From NCBI RefSeq assembly GCF_900018785.1, contig NZ_FCOY01000006.1, positions 1,488,001 through 1,552,000 on the forward strand: a stretch of DNA of 64,000 nt, written 5' to 3'. Every line of letters starts with the position of its first letter. Within the stretch, counting starts at the first letter, position 1. Position numbers and translations under genes: made by a program. This DNA is from Xanthomonas massiliensis (lineage in GTDB: Bacteria > Pseudomonadota > Gammaproteobacteria > Xanthomonadales > Xanthomonadaceae). Below are positions 47,039 to 56,434 of the stretch, one piece after another. The notes beneath the pieces were generated by a model, which was given only the letters and a program-made list of their open reading frames with translations, was not told where the DNA came from and made no database searches.

Positions 47039-47877
47039 GCCTGGCCACCACCCTCACCCACGTCCTGCCGCACCGGGCCCTGTCCGGCCTGGCGCGACGC
47101 CTGGCCTACGCGCGCACGCCCTGGCTCAAGCAGCGCCTGATCGATGCGGTGATCGCCCGGTTCGGGGTCGACATGGGCGAGGCGGCCGAGCCGGACCCGC
47201 GCGCCTATCCCAGCTTCAATGCCTTCTTCACCCGGGCCCTGGCAGCGGGCGCACGGGTGCCCGACCCGGATCCGTCCACCCTGCTGATGCCGGCCGACGG
47301 GCGCATCAGCCAGCTCGGGCGGGTCGAGGACGGGCGCATCTTCCAGGCCAAGGGCCAGGGCTTCACCGCCGCCGAGCTGCTCGCCGACGAGGCCGATGCC
47401 GCCCCCTTCGCCGACGGCCTGTTCGCCACGATCTACCTGTCCCCGCGCGACTACCACCGCGTGCACATGACCTGCACCGCGACCCTGCGCGAGACCGTGC
47501 ACGTGCCCGGGCGGCTGTTCAGCGTCGGCCCGGCGGCGGTGCGCGACGTGCCGCGCCTGTTCGCCCGCAACGAACGGCTGGTGTGCCATTTCGATACCGA
47601 TTTCGGCCCGATGGTGCAGGTGATGGTGGGCGCGATGCTCGTCTCCGGCGTGGAGACGGTGTGGTCCGGCGTGGAGATCCCGCCGTACGCCGACCGGGTG
47701 ATCCGCAAGGACTGGCGCGGCCGCGGCATCACCCTGGACCGCTTCGCCGAGATGGCGCGCTTCAACTATGGCTCCACGGTGATCGTGCTGCTGCCGCCGG
47801 GGGTGGCCGCGCTGGAGCCGGCCCTGGGCGCCGAGAGCCCGGTCCGGCTCGGCCAGGTGCTGGCGCGGCGGCTGTAG
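47035..47877 (+). CDS. psd: Phosphatidylserine decarboxylase proenzyme
   Basis: A 280-residue membrane-associated proenzyme making phosphatidylethanolamine. It cleaves itself at the GST serine to form a pyruvoyl group; the motif here is [15 protein letters not shown]. Other blocks are [38 protein letters not shown] and [20 protein letters not shown]. The ATG overlaps the preceding stop codon. Confidence 0.97.
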   Translation: MSLATTLTHVLPHRALSGLARRLAYARTPWLKQRLIDAVIARFGVDMGEAAEPDPRAYPSFNAFFTRALAAGARVPDPDPSTLLMPADGRISQLGRVEDGRIFQAKGQGFTAAELLADEADAAPFADGLFATIYLSPRDYHRVHMTCTATLRETVHVPGRLFSVGPAAVRDVPRLFARNERLVCHFDTDFGPMVQVMVGAMLVSGVETVWSGVEIPPYADRVIRKDWRGRGITLDRFAEMARFNYGSTVIVLLPPGVAALEPALGAESPVRLGQVLARRL

Positions 47878-47946
47878 CCGAACGGCAACCGCGCTCGCCG
47901 GCAGGGTGGCGGGACCGGCGCTCGCGCCGCCGCTGCGGCGCCGGGG

Positions 47947-48450
47947 CCGGTCCACGACGCCCCGTGCGGCCGGCTTCCGGGAAACGCCGAACAAAGAGAC
48001 GACCCGACGCGAAGGAATCGGGCGCTGCACCGCCTCCGGCGCCGGGTGGTAATCCAGCCGGGCGCCAGGACCGGCCCACGATGGCCCCGTGCGACCGGCT
48101 TGCGGGGAACGCCGAGCGAAGACGACCCGACGCGCCGCGAAGGAATCGGGCGCTGCACCGCCTCCGGCGTCGGGTGGAAAGCCAGCTGGTCGCCAGAGCC
48201 GGCCCACGACGCCCCCCGTGCGACCGACTTCCAGGAAAGGCGAGCGAAGACGACCCGACGCGCCGCGAAGGGATCGGGCGCTGCACCGCCTCCGGCGCCG
48301 GGTGGAAAGCCAGCCGGTCGCCAGGACCAGTCCACGATGGCCCCCGTGCGACCGGCTTGCGGGAAACGCAAGCGGAGATAGCCGTCGCGGCGCAGCGGGA
48401 TCGAGCGCTGCGCGGCCTCGGGCGCCAATGCGTAAATCCAGCCGGTCTAT
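47947..48450. repeat. Tandem array of four 124-128 bp units
   Basis: Unit starts are at 47947, 48071, 48199 and 48327, each beginning CCGGYCCACGAYG or a one-base variant (CCAGTCCACGATGG in the last). Shared internal blocks are GTGCGACCGGCTTGC, GAAGACGACCCGACGCG, ATCGGGCGCTGCACCGCCTC and GGGTGGAAAGCCAGC. Units 1-3 are closely alike; unit 4 decays after about 50 bases. Spacing is 124, 128 and 128 bases, not divisible by three, so no single reading frame repeats. It lies between the converging ends of psd and murD2; the rest of the 47878-48523 gap has no visible gene. Confidence 0.9.
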
Positions 48451-48523
48451 CCCGGCCGCGTCTCCTCGTGATCCGGGACGACGGTACCGCGCCGCGGGAT
48501 CGCCGGCCGCGTCGCTGCCGGCG

Positions 48524-49933
48524 TCAGCCCGCGCCCAGGCCCGGGATGGCGCTGATCACCTGCGGGTCGAAGCCGGCCAGTTCGGCGAAATGGCGGCCGC
48601 GCGCGACATAGTCGCGGTACGGGCCGAAGCTCGGCGCGCCGGGCGAGAGCAGCACCACGCCGCCCTCCGCACCGAGCAGGGCGCGGGCGCGGGCGACCGC
48701 GTCGGCCAGGTCGGCGGCCGCTTCCAGCCGGAAGCGCCCTTCCCGCGCCAGCGGCGCCAGCAGGTCGTGGATGCGCGGGCCGTTGGCGCCCATCGTGACG
48801 ATGCCCAGCGGCGCGTCGCCGTGGGCCATGTGCCCGGCGAAGTCGTGCCAATCCAGGCCGCGGTCGTGGCCGCCGGCCAGCAGCACGACGCGGCGGCCGC
48901 GGTACCAGTCGAGCGCGGCCAGGCTGGCGTGCGGGGTGGTGCTGATCGAATCGTTGACGTACAGCACGCCGTCGCGCTCGCCCAGCGCCTGCAGGCGGTT
49001 GGGCAGCGGCTGGAAGCTGCGCGCGGCGCCGGCCAGGGGCATCGCGTCCAGGCCCAGCGCCTCGATCGCGGTCAGCACCGCGCACAGGTTGCTGCGGTTC
49101 TGGTGGCCCGGCACCGGCAGCTCGCGCGTGTCGAGCACGCAGGCATCGCCGCGGTACAGGTCCTCGCCGCGCAGGTGCCAGCCGGCGTCGGTGTTGAACC
49201 AGTGGATGCGGCTGCCGGGCAGGTCGAGCGCGGCCAGGCGCGGGTCGGCGGCGTTGAGCACGGCATGCACGGGCCGCGCCCGGGTCACCAGCGACAGCTT
49301 GTCGGCGATGTAGCGTTCCTCGCTGCCGTGCCAGTCCAGGTGTTCGGGGTAGAGGTTCAGCACCACCGCGACTTCCGGCCGGGCGCCGGAGGGCGCCACG
49401 TCCGGGGTCTGGTAGCTGGACAGCTCCAGCGCCCAGTACTGCGGGGCCGGGTGCGGGTCGAGCACCTCCAGCAGCGGCAGGCCGATGTTGCCGGCCAGCA
49501 CCGTGCGATGCCCCGCGGCGCGCAGCAGGTGCGCCAGCATCGCCGTGGTGGTGCTCTTGCCCTTAGTGCCGGTGACGCAGGCGCAATGCGCCACGATGCC
49601 GTCGCTGCCGGCGTGTTCGCCGAACCACAGCGAGGTGCCGCCCACCAGCCGCGCCCCGTGGGCGGCGGCATACACCGCGTCGGGCTTGTACGGGCTGATG
49701 CCCGGCGACTTGACCACCACCTCGAACGCGGCCAGGGCCGGCCCGTCCACGCCGGTGCGCACGTCCAGCGCGGCATCGCCCAGCGCGCGCGCCTCCTCGG
49801 CCTCGTGGGCGCCGCAGAACAGGGTCAGCGGCAGCGCCGGCAGGCGTGCGCGGATCGCGCGCCAGGCGGCATGGCCTTCGTGGCCCCAGCCCCACAGCGC
49901 GACGCGCTTGCCCTCAAGCTGCGAAATCCGCAC
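48524..49933 (-). CDS. murD2: UDP-N-acetylmuramoyl-L-alanine--L-glutamate ligase (MurD2)
   Basis: A 469-residue Mur ligase. ATP site: [20 protein letters not shown]; central domain: [15 protein letters not shown] and [21 protein letters not shown]-terminal domain: [19 protein letters not shown] and [20 protein letters not shown]. It is MurD-like in design. Because it is followed by murL it is assigned to the MurD2 branch known from Xanthomonas oryzae, which adds L-glutamate instead of D-glutamate to UDP-MurNAc-L-Ala. The GTG start ([17 protein letters not shown]) lies 20 bases inside the 3' end of murL. Confidence 0.9.
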   Translation of the reverse strand: MRISQLEGKRVALWGWGHEGHAAWRAIRARLPALPLTLFCGAHEAEEARALGDAALDVRTGVDGPALAAFEVVVKSPGISPYKPDAVYAAAHGARLVGGTSLWFGEHAGSDGIVAHCACVTGTKGKSTTTAMLAHLLRAAGHRTVLAGNIGLPLLEVLDPHPAPQYWALELSSYQTPDVAPSGARPEVAVVLNLYPEHLDWHGSEERYIADKLSLVTRARPVHAVLNAADPRLAALDLPGSRIHWFNTDAGWHLRGEDLYRGDACVLDTRELPVPGHQNRSNLCAVLTAIEALGLDAMPLAGAARSFQPLPNRLQALGERDGVLYVNDSISTTPHASLAALDWYRGRRVVLLAGGHDRGLDWHDFAGHMAHGDAPLGIVTMGANGPRIHDLLAPLAREGRFRLEAAADLADAVARARALLGAEGGVVLLSPGAPSFGPYRDYVARGRHFAELAGFDPQVISAIPGLGAG

Positions 49934-51302
49934 GCAGGCGCTCCCACAGCGTGGCCGGGATGCGATGCTCCTGCTCGGGCACCAGCAACGGTTCCAGCGC
50001 CAGCGCCCCGGCCTCCAGCTGCGGCTCGATCAGGTGGCGGAAGCGCGAGACCAGCACGTCCTGCTTCCACTCCGGGCGCACCGCCAGCGCGGCCATCGCC
50101 GCGCGCGACTCGCGGCCCTCGCCCACGCACTCGAACGGCTTGTGGTCGTGGAATTCCAGCAGCGCGTCGTAGCCGGCGGCCTGGCTATCCTCGTCGAGCA
50201 GGTTGCGTCCGAAGATGCCCACCAGCCGGGTCTTGGGCATGAACGGGGCCAGCGCCAGGAACACGAAGTGGCATTTCGGGCATACCCCGCACCAGCGGTG
50301 CGCGGGGCGCTCGCCGAGGATGTGGAAGTTGCGGTTGCAGCTGGAGAAGCAGTCGTCGTAGCGGTCGCTGCGCGCGAACTGGCGCGCCACGGCCAGCTCC
50401 GACAGCGGCCGCAGCAGCGAGTAGTAGTGCAGGTCTGCGGCGATGCGCTGCTCGACGTACTCGCCGAAGCCGCGCTCGAAGTCCCAGCCCTTGGACCACT
50501 GGTGGTTGACCTCGCCGGTGCCGGGGATCTGGCTGCCGTAGCTGGCCGAGCGCTCGTTGGAGAACACCACCTGGTCGGCATCGACCAGCAGCGCGGCCAG
50601 CACCAGGATCGCCGAGTTCACCGCGGTCACCGGGATGTGGCCGTTCCACGCGCCCTGGCGGTTGAGCTCGAACAGCTCCGGCGCCAGCTGGCGGCCGATG
50701 TTGAGCAGCGGCAGGCCGGTGCGCTCGGCGCAGGCGCGGATCAGCTGCGAACCGCCGATCCAGGTCACCGTCTGCGCCACCCCGAGCCGGCGCAGCGCCT
50801 CGATGGTCACCAGCGAATCCTTGCCGCCGCCGATGGCGGTCAGCGCATGCGCACGCAGGCCGAGCACCGGCGCCTGCGGCTCGGCCACCGCGGCCGGCGC
50901 GGCGTCGGCCGCTTCCTCCAGCGCGGTGGCCGGGAAGCGGATGCGCCCGTGCAGGTCCAACCCGTTGCGGTAGGCGAATTCGCCCAGGCCGTTGACGTAG
51001 ATGCGCTCCATCAGCGCGGCGGTCGCCGCGTCGATGGCGTAGCCGTCGATCTCGATGACCGGCGGCACCGCGGCCTTGTAGTAGCTCACCCCGGCGATCA
51101 GGTGCAGCAGGCGCAGGGCGCGCTCCACCGCCGCCGCGCGTGCGCCGTCCAGCGCGAACGGCGCCCCGGGGAAGCTCACCGTCTCCACCATCTCGGCGCC
51201 GTCGTCGAAGGCATAGGCCAGCTGCGCCACGCCGGTGGCGGCGTCGAAGCCGCAGCGGACGAAGCGGAAACGGGTGACCTGGTGCTTGTCGAAAACGCTC
51301 AT
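49914..51302 (-). CDS. murL: UDP-MurNAc-L-Ala-L-Glu epimerase (MurL)
   Basis: A 462-residue enzyme recognised as MurL, which uses ATP to invert the terminal L-Glu of UDP-MurNAc-L-Ala-L-Glu to D-Glu, replacing glutamate racemase plus normal MurD in xanthomonads. A PP-loop-like site is visible as [20 protein letters not shown] (near residue 185). Cysteine motifs occur in [16 protein letters not shown] and [20 protein letters not shown]. Start: [20 protein letters not shown]. It overlaps the preceding membrane-protein gene by 4 bases and murD2 by 20 bases, forming one unit. Confidence 0.92.
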   Translation of the reverse strand: MSVFDKHQVTRFRFVRCGFDAATGVAQLAYAFDDGAEMVETVSFPGAPFALDGARAAAVERALRLLHLIAGVSYYKAAVPPVIEIDGYAIDAATAALMERIYVNGLGEFAYRNGLDLHGRIRFPATALEEAADAAPAAVAEPQAPVLGLRAHALTAIGGGKDSLVTIEALRRLGVAQTVTWIGGSQLIRACAERTGLPLLNIGRQLAPELFELNRQGAWNGHIPVTAVNSAILVLAALLVDADQVVFSNERSASYGSQIPGTGEVNHQWSKGWDFERGFGEYVEQRIAADLHYYSLLRPLSELAVARQFARSDRYDDCFSSCNRNFHILGERPAHRWCGVCPKCHFVFLALAPFMPKTRLVGIFGRNLLDEDSQAAGYDALLEFHDHKPFECVGEGRESRAAMAALAVRPEWKQDVLVSRFRHLIEPQLEAGALALEPLLVPEQEHRIPATLWERLRADFAA

Positions 51303-51742
51303 GTACGGTCCTGCGCGGGAAGCGCCGTGCGGCGCTGGTAGCGCCGGCACAGCAGGTACTGGAACACGGAATACGGGATGACCGCCCACAGCATGCGCAT
51401 GCAGCCGAGGACGACGAGCAGCAGCAGCAACTGCGCGAACGAGGCCGCCGGCAGGTGCTCGGTCCCCGCCATTATCGCCGCCGCGTAGAGCGCCAGCACG
51501 CCCGGGTACACCGCCATCGCCGCCAGCACCGCGCGCCAGGCCAGGCCGCCGGCGCTGGCCCGGGCGGCGCGGCGGCGCTGCCACGCTGAAACCAGCATTG
51601 CGCCCAGCAGGGCCGCCAGCAGCGCCGGCGGCAGCCAGCGCAGCAGGTCGGCGCCGGCGCCGCCGGTGGCCAGCAGCAGGCCGGCGCAGCACGCCGCCGC
51701 GGCCAGCACGCTGCCGAGCACGTATTCAGGCACCGGGCGCAT
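51299..51742 (-). CDS. Small polytopic membrane protein of unknown function
   Basis: A 147-residue protein with about four hydrophobic helices: EYVLGSVLAAAACCAGLLLA, WLPPALLAALLGAMLV, AVLAAMAVYPGVLALYAAAI and QLLLLLVVLGCMRMLWAVIP. It ends in a basic tail ([17 protein letters not shown]). No known domain is recognised. The ATG overlaps the end of lysAC by 17 bases and its stop overlaps the murL start as ATGA, so it is translated as part of the cell-wall precursor cluster. Its topology suggests a membrane partner in wall-precursor handling, but that is inference from context only. Confidence 0.75.
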   Translation of the reverse strand: MRPVPEYVLGSVLAAAACCAGLLLATGGAGADLLRWLPPALLAALLGAMLVSAWQRRRAARASAGGLAWRAVLAAMAVYPGVLALYAAAIMAGTEHLPAASFAQLLLLLVVLGCMRMLWAVIPYSVFQYLLCRRYQRRTALPAQDRT

Positions 51743-54335
51743 CGAGCACGTCCTGGGCCGGCAGCGGGCGCTGGTTGTAGGTGGACGCCATGGTGTAGCC
51801 GTAGGCGCCGGCATCGGCGATCAGCATCGCCTCGCCCGGGGCGGTACCGGCCGGCAGGCGCACGCGGTGGCCGAATACGTCGGAGGATTCGCAGATCGGG
51901 CCGACCACGTCGAACACCCCGTCGCGCGGCTCCTCCAGGCGCTGCAGGTTGGCGATGTCGTGCCAGGCGTCGTACAGCGCCGGCCGGATCAGCGCGTTCA
52001 TGCCGGCATCCAGGCCGACCCGGACGATGCCGTCCTTCTCGATCACCTGGGTGGCATGCACCAGCAGCACGCCGGCCTCGGCCACCAGGAAGCGGCCCGG
52101 CTCGATGGCCAGCTCGAAGGCCGGGTGCAGCGCCTTCATCTCGGCCAGGCCCTCGCCCCAGTCCTGCAGGTCGAACGGCTCGTCGTCCTCGGTGTACGGG
52201 ATCGGCAGGCCGCCGCCGATGTCCAGGGTGCGCACGCTGCCGATGCGGCGCGCGAAGCCGGCCAGCTCGTCGTACATGCGCTTCCAGTGCTGGCGCGTCT
52301 CCACGCCCGAGCCCAGGTGCGCGTGCAGGCCGGTGATGCGCGCTTCCAGCGCGCGCGCGGCCTCGACGAAGGCATCCACGCGCGAGGCCGCCAGCCCGAA
52401 CTTGGACTGCTTGCCGCCGGTGTTGACCTTGACGTGGTGGCCGTCGCCGTGGCCCAGGTCGATGCGCAGGGTGATCTCGCGGCCGCGGAACAGCGCCGGC
52501 CAGTCCTGCAGCGCCTCCACGCTGTCCACGGTGACGTGCACGCCGAGCGCGAACGCCGCCGCGTACTCCTCGTGCGGGCAGAAGCTGGGGGTGAACAGCA
52601 CCCGCGCCGGATCCAGCTGCGGCAGGGTGGCGAACACCAGCTGCAGTTCGGCCAGCGACACGCACTCCAGGCCGAAACCCTCGTCCACCAGGGCGCGCAG
52701 CACCGCCGGGTGGCTGTTGGCCTTGATCGCGTAGTAGCGCCGGTCCACCGCGGCCACCGCGGCGAGCTGGCGCGCGCGCGCGCGGACGGTGGGCAGGTGG
52801 TAGACGTAGCGCGGCGTGCCGGCCGTGGCCAGCGCCAGCAGCCGCTCGCGCTCGCCCTGCCACCACGGCACCGGGCGCGGGCGCACCTGGCCGAGGATGT
52901 CGCGCCAGCGCGGGCCGAACACCTCCGGCTCGTGCACCGGCATCGCGCCGGACTCGATCATCGCCGCGTGCAGCACCGGGATCAGGCCCTCGCCGGCGGC
53001 CTCGTCGATGACGAAGGTCAGGTTCAGGTCGTTGGACGACTGGCTGATCATGTGCACGCGCTCGCGGCCGAAGGTGTCCCAGACGCCGGTGAGCTTGTGC
53101 AGCAGCGAGCGCATGCCGCGCCCGACCAGGGTGATGGCCGCGCACGGCGCGATCACCTTGACCCGGCCGATCTTCTCCAGGTCGGCGGCCAGCGCCGCCA
53201 GCACGTCGTCGCTGAGCAGGTTCTCGCTGGGATCGAGCGAGACGGTGACGTTGGTCTGCGAGGTGCCGATCAGGTCCACCGAGAGCCCGTGCTTCTTGAA
53301 CAGCGCGAACACGTCCACCAGGTAGCCGACCTGCTGCCACATGCCGATGTCCTCCACCGACACCAGCACCACGCCGTTGCGCCGGCTGATCGCCTTGACC
53401 CCGGCCACGGTGGCGGCGCTGCGGTCGATCAGGGTGCCCGGCAGCTGCGGCCGCTCGGTGTCCAGGATCGCCATCGGCACGCCGGCGTCGCGGCACGGCT
53501 TGATCGAGCGCGGGTGCAGCACCTTGGCGCCGGTGGTGGCGATCTCCTGCGCCTCGGCATAGCCCAGGCGGGTCAGCAGGCGCGCATCGGGCACTTCGCG
53601 CGGGTTGGCGCTGAACATGCCGGGCACGTCGGTCCAGATCTCCACCTTGGACGCGCCGAGCAGCGCGCCGAAGTACGCGGCCGAGGTGTCCGAGCCGCCG
53701 CGGCCGAGGATCGCCGTGCCGCCGTCGGCATGGCGGGCGATGAAGCCCTGGGTGATCAGCAGGCGCGTGGGCTGGGCGGCGAAGCCGGCCTTCCAGTCGT
53801 CCTGCGACTGCCACTGGCAGTTCACCGACAGGCGCTGCGACCAGGCGCTCTGGCTGGCCTGCGGCGGCAGCGCCGAGAGCCAGTCGCGCGCGTCCATCCA
53901 GCCCATGTCCAGGCCCTGTGCGCGCAGGTAGGCCGCGCCGAGGGTGGAGGACAGCAGCTCGCCCTGGCCGAGCACCTCGGCCTGCCAGTCCAGCGGCCGG
54001 GTGGCGGCGCGCGGGTCGTCCAGCAGCGCGCGCAGCACGGCCAAGCGCGCGCCCAGCACCGCCTCGGCATCCAGTTCCAGCTCGGCCAGGAACTCGCGGT
54101 GGCGCGTTTCCAGGGCGGCCACGCGCTGGCGGCTGTCGGTGGCGCCGTCGGCGATCGCGGTCAGTTCGTTGGTCACCCCCGACAGCGCCGAGACCACCAC
54201 CAGCACGCGCCCGCCGGTCTCGTCCGCGCGTTTCTTCACCAGCCGTCCGATCGTGTCCCAGCGATGGCGACGCGACACCGAGGTGCCGCCGAACTTGAGG
54301 ACGATCCAGCGATCGACGAGGGGGGAAGAGGCCAT
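51726..54335 (-). CDS. lysAC: Fused aspartokinase / diaminopimelate decarboxylase
   Basis: An 869-residue bifunctional protein typical of Xanthomonadaceae. Residues 1-290 are aspartokinase (VLKFGGTSVSRRHRWDTIG, GRGGSDTSAAYFGALLGASK), about 310-470 hold ACT-type regulatory repeats (VLVSVEDIGMWQQVGYLVDV, LIGTSQTNVTVSLDPSENLL). Residues about 510-869 are the PLP-dependent decarboxylase: PLP lysine in RYYAIKANSHPAVLRAL near residue 537, HLGSGVETRQHW, GGGLPIPYTEDDEPFD and CESSDVFG near residue 814. It phosphorylates aspartate and decarboxylates meso-DAP to lysine, the first and last steps of one pathway. It heads the cluster with murL and murD2. Confidence 0.97.
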   Translation of the reverse strand: MASSPLVDRWIVLKFGGTSVSRRHRWDTIGRLVKKRADETGGRVLVVVSALSGVTNELTAIADGATDSRQRVAALETRHREFLAELELDAEAVLGARLAVLRALLDDPRAATRPLDWQAEVLGQGELLSSTLGAAYLRAQGLDMGWMDARDWLSALPPQASQSAWSQRLSVNCQWQSQDDWKAGFAAQPTRLLITQGFIARHADGGTAILGRGGSDTSAAYFGALLGASKVEIWTDVPGMFSANPREVPDARLLTRLGYAEAQEIATTGAKVLHPRSIKPCRDAGVPMAILDTERPQLPGTLIDRSAATVAGVKAISRRNGVVLVSVEDIGMWQQVGYLVDVFALFKKHGLSVDLIGTSQTNVTVSLDPSENLLSDDVLAALAADLEKIGRVKVIAPCAAITLVGRGMRSLLHKLTGVWDTFGRERVHMISQSSNDLNLTFVIDEAAGEGLIPVLHAAMIESGAMPVHEPEVFGPRWRDILGQVRPRPVPWWQGERERLLALATAGTPRYVYHLPTVRARARQLAAVAAVDRRYYAIKANSHPAVLRALVDEGFGLECVSLAELQLVFATLPQLDPARVLFTPSFCPHEEYAAAFALGVHVTVDSVEALQDWPALFRGREITLRIDLGHGDGHHVKVNTGGKQSKFGLAASRVDAFVEAARALEARITGLHAHLGSGVETRQHWKRMYDELAGFARRIGSVRTLDIGGGLPIPYTEDDEPFDLQDWGEGLAEMKALHPAFELAIEPGRFLVAEAGVLLVHATQVIEKDGIVRVGLDAGMNALIRPALYDAWHDIANLQRLEEPRDGVFDVVGPICESSDVFGHRVRLPAGTAPGEAMLIADAGAYGYTMASTYNQRPLPAQDVLDAPGA

Positions 54336-54380
54336 GGAAACGGGTCTGCGTTGGGGGGGGGAGAGCGGGAAACGGGAAGC

Positions 54381-54403
54381 GAAGAAAAACCCGGCGTGCC
54401 GGG
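54381..54403 (-). terminator. Terminator-like hairpin in the lysAC leader
   Basis: On the minus strand CCCGGC-AC-GCCGGG is followed by TTTTTCTTC. It lies 46 bases upstream of the lysAC ATG and just downstream of TAGAAT (54415-54420), the best -10 candidate, so it would form near the very 5' end of the transcript. No upstream minus-strand gene needs a terminator here, so a regulatory role is likely (inference). Confidence 0.55.
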
Positions 54404-54464
54404 CGGAACCTGCGATTCTATGCCAAGCTCCGCTGTCTCCGTGGCCTTGTTTTCCCCTGCAACC

Positions 54465-55322
54465 ATGCCCGAGAGACCCTATCTGCAACTGGACGTGTTC
54501 GCCGCCCGTCCCGGCACCGGCAACCCGCTCGGCGTGGTGCCGCAGGCCCAGGACCTGGACACCGCCGCGATGCAGGCCCTGGCGGCCTGGCTGAACCTGT
54601 CGGAGACCGTGTTCTTCCTGCCGCCGGACCAGGCCGGCGCGGACTACCGCATCCGCATCTTCACCCCGCGCATGGAGCTGCCCTTCGCCGGCCATCCCAG
54701 CGTCGGCGCGGCCTGGCTGGCGATCGAGTCCGGCCTGGCCGCCGCGCCGGGCGCGGGCGGGCAACTGCTGCAGCAGTGCGCGGCCGGCCTGCTGCCGGTC
54801 CGCGCCAGCGGGGACCCCGGCCGGCGCGTGGTGTCGGTGCGCAGCCCCGCCGCCCGCCAGCTGGCGGTGGCGCCGGCGGTCCTCGCGCCGGAACTGGCCG
54901 CCATCGCCGTCGACGAGCCGTCGCTGTGGAGCAACGGCCCGGAGTGGTGGCTGCTGGAAGTGGCCGGCGAGGCCGCGTTGCGCGCCCTGCAGCCGGACCT
55001 GGCGGCGATCGCCGCGCTGCCGCGCAGCGGCAAGCTCGCCGTCTTCGCGCCGGCCGAGGGCGATGGCCACCAGCTGGTGCTGCGCGCCTTCGCCCCGGGC
55101 GCCGGCATCGCCGAGGACCCGGTCACCGGCAGCGCCAACGCGCTGGTGGCCGCGCTGCTGCAGGCGCGCGGGCGCCTGCCCGGCCGCGGCGGCCGCTATG
55201 TGGCCAGCCAGGGACGCGAGCTCGGCCGCGACGGCCACGTGGAGATCCGCGTGGACGAGGACGACGAGGTCTGGATCGGCGGCCAGGTGCAGCCGGTGAT
55301 CGAGGGCCGGCTGCACTGGTGA
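54465..55322 (+). CDS. PhzF-family protein, copy 1
   Basis: A 285-residue isomerase-type protein of the PhzF/YddE family (diaminopimelate epimerase fold). Visible: LQLDVFAARPGTGNPLGVV, the catalytic glutamate in WLNLSETVFFLPP, MELPFAGHPSVGAAWL and the intact EDPVTGSANALVAALL loop. The start is the ATG at 54465 in AACCATGCCC; no strong ribosome-binding site is seen. It diverges from lysAC across about 130 bases. The substrate is unknown. A second copy follows after 164 bases. Confidence 0.9.
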   Translation: MPERPYLQLDVFAARPGTGNPLGVVPQAQDLDTAAMQALAAWLNLSETVFFLPPDQAGADYRIRIFTPRMELPFAGHPSVGAAWLAIESGLAAAPGAGGQLLQQCAAGLLPVRASGDPGRRVVSVRSPAARQLAVAPAVLAPELAAIAVDEPSLWSNGPEWWLLEVAGEAALRALQPDLAAIAALPRSGKLAVFAPAEGDGHQLVLRAFAPGAGIAEDPVTGSANALVAALLQARGRLPGRGGRYVASQGRELGRDGHVEIRVDEDDEVWIGGQVQPVIEGRLHW

Positions 55323-55486
55323 TCGCCCCGCGCGCGGGGCCAGCCGGCACCGGCACCGGCGCGGCGCGGCGCGTGGCCGGCCGGACCGGGGCGGCCGGCC
55401 CATCGTGCTGGTCGCCCCGGCCCTCGCCGCGACGCATCCTCGCGGGCACTCCTACAATGCCTCCCCTTTCCGCACGGCTACGGACC

Positions 55487-56380
55487 ATGGCCCAGCGTCC
55501 CTTCCTGCAGCTCGACGTGTTCTCGCCCCATGCCGGCGCCGGCAATCCGCTGGCGGTGGTGCTCGACGCCGCCGGCCTGGACGAGGCGGCGATGCAGGCC
55601 ATCGCCCGCTGGACCGGCCTGCCGGAGACGACCTTCCTGTTCCCGGCGGCCACGCCGGGCAGCGACTATCGCGTGCGCATGTTCAGTCCGCAGCAGGAAG
55701 TGCCCTTCGCCGGCCATCCCAGCGTCGGTACCGCGCATGCCGCGCTCGAAGCCGGCCTGGCCGCGCCGCGCGACGACGCCGTCCTGGGCCGGCACCTGGT
55801 ACAGGACGGCATCGCCGGCCTGTTGCCGCTGCGCATCGACGGCAGCGGCGAGCAGCGCAGCATCGCCATCCGCACGCCGCGCGCGGCGGTGGCCGAGATC
55901 GCCGGCCACGACGATGCCCGGCTCGCCACGGCGACCGCCGGCTGGGCCCGGGGCCCGCTGCCGCCGGTGCTGATGGACGGTGGACGGCGCTGGTGGCTGG
56001 TGGAAGTCGCCGACGAGAGCACCCTGCGCGCCCTGCGCCCGGACTGGGAGGCCATCGCCGCGCTGGCCGCGGCCAGCGCCAGCATGGGCGTGTTCGCCTA
56101 CGCCCGCGCCGGCGCCGGCCAGCCCTATGCCTTCGCCGTGCGCGCCTTCGTCGGCAACGGCCGGCGTTTCGAGGATGCCGCCTCCGGCGCCGCCAACGCG
56201 GTCCTGGCCGCGTGGCTGGACGAACGCGGGGCGCTGCCCGCCGGCGCGCGCCGCTACACGGTCAGCCAGGGCCGCGAGATCGGTTTCGACGCTCGCCTGG
56301 ACCTGGCCCTCGACGCTGCCGGCCAGGTCTGGTCGGGCGGCCGCGTGCGGACCGTGGTGCGCGGCACGATCGACTGGTAG
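55487..56380 (+). CDS. PhzF-family protein, copy 2
   Basis: A 297-residue paralogue of the preceding gene: LQLDVFSPHAGAGNPLAVVL, catalytic glutamate in WTGLPETTFLFPA, QEVPFAGHPSVGTAHAALEA, and SQGREIGFDARLDLALDAAG. The usual DPxTGSA loop is degenerate here (FEDAASGAANAVLAAWL), suggesting a different substrate. The ATG at 55487 is chosen because MAQRPFLQLDVF aligns with MPERPYLQLDVF of copy 1. An upstream ATG at 55457 overlaps TACAAT (55453-55458), a likely -10 box. Confidence 0.9.
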   Translation: MAQRPFLQLDVFSPHAGAGNPLAVVLDAAGLDEAAMQAIARWTGLPETTFLFPAATPGSDYRVRMFSPQQEVPFAGHPSVGTAHAALEAGLAAPRDDAVLGRHLVQDGIAGLLPLRIDGSGEQRSIAIRTPRAAVAEIAGHDDARLATATAGWARGPLPPVLMDGGRRWWLVEVADESTLRALRPDWEAIAALAAASASMGVFAYARAGAGQPYAFAVRAFVGNGRRFEDAASGAANAVLAAWLDERGALPAGARRYTVSQGREIGFDARLDLALDAAGQVWSGGRVRTVVRGTIDW

Positions 56381-56434
56381 CCCACGCCGCGACGGGCATA
56401 CTGGCGGCCCATGTCCCGCAGGAAGGAACCGACC

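Noticed and set aside
47947-48450. CRISPR array
   Set aside because: Units are 124-128 bp with no short repeat/unique spacer alternation and no cas genes nearby.
47766-48611. Several overlapping Pro/Gly/Arg-rich frames over the tandem repeats
   Set aside because: The repeat period is not a multiple of three, so each unit is read in a different frame; no start is supported.
54360-54403. Lysine riboswitch before lysAC
   Set aside because: The leader is far too short for the roughly 170-base lysine aptamer, and only one simple hairpin is present.
54236-54466. A 76-codon leader peptide upstream of lysAC
   Set aside because: It overlaps the lysAC start in another frame, has no run of regulatory codons and its ATG lies upstream of the likely -10 box.
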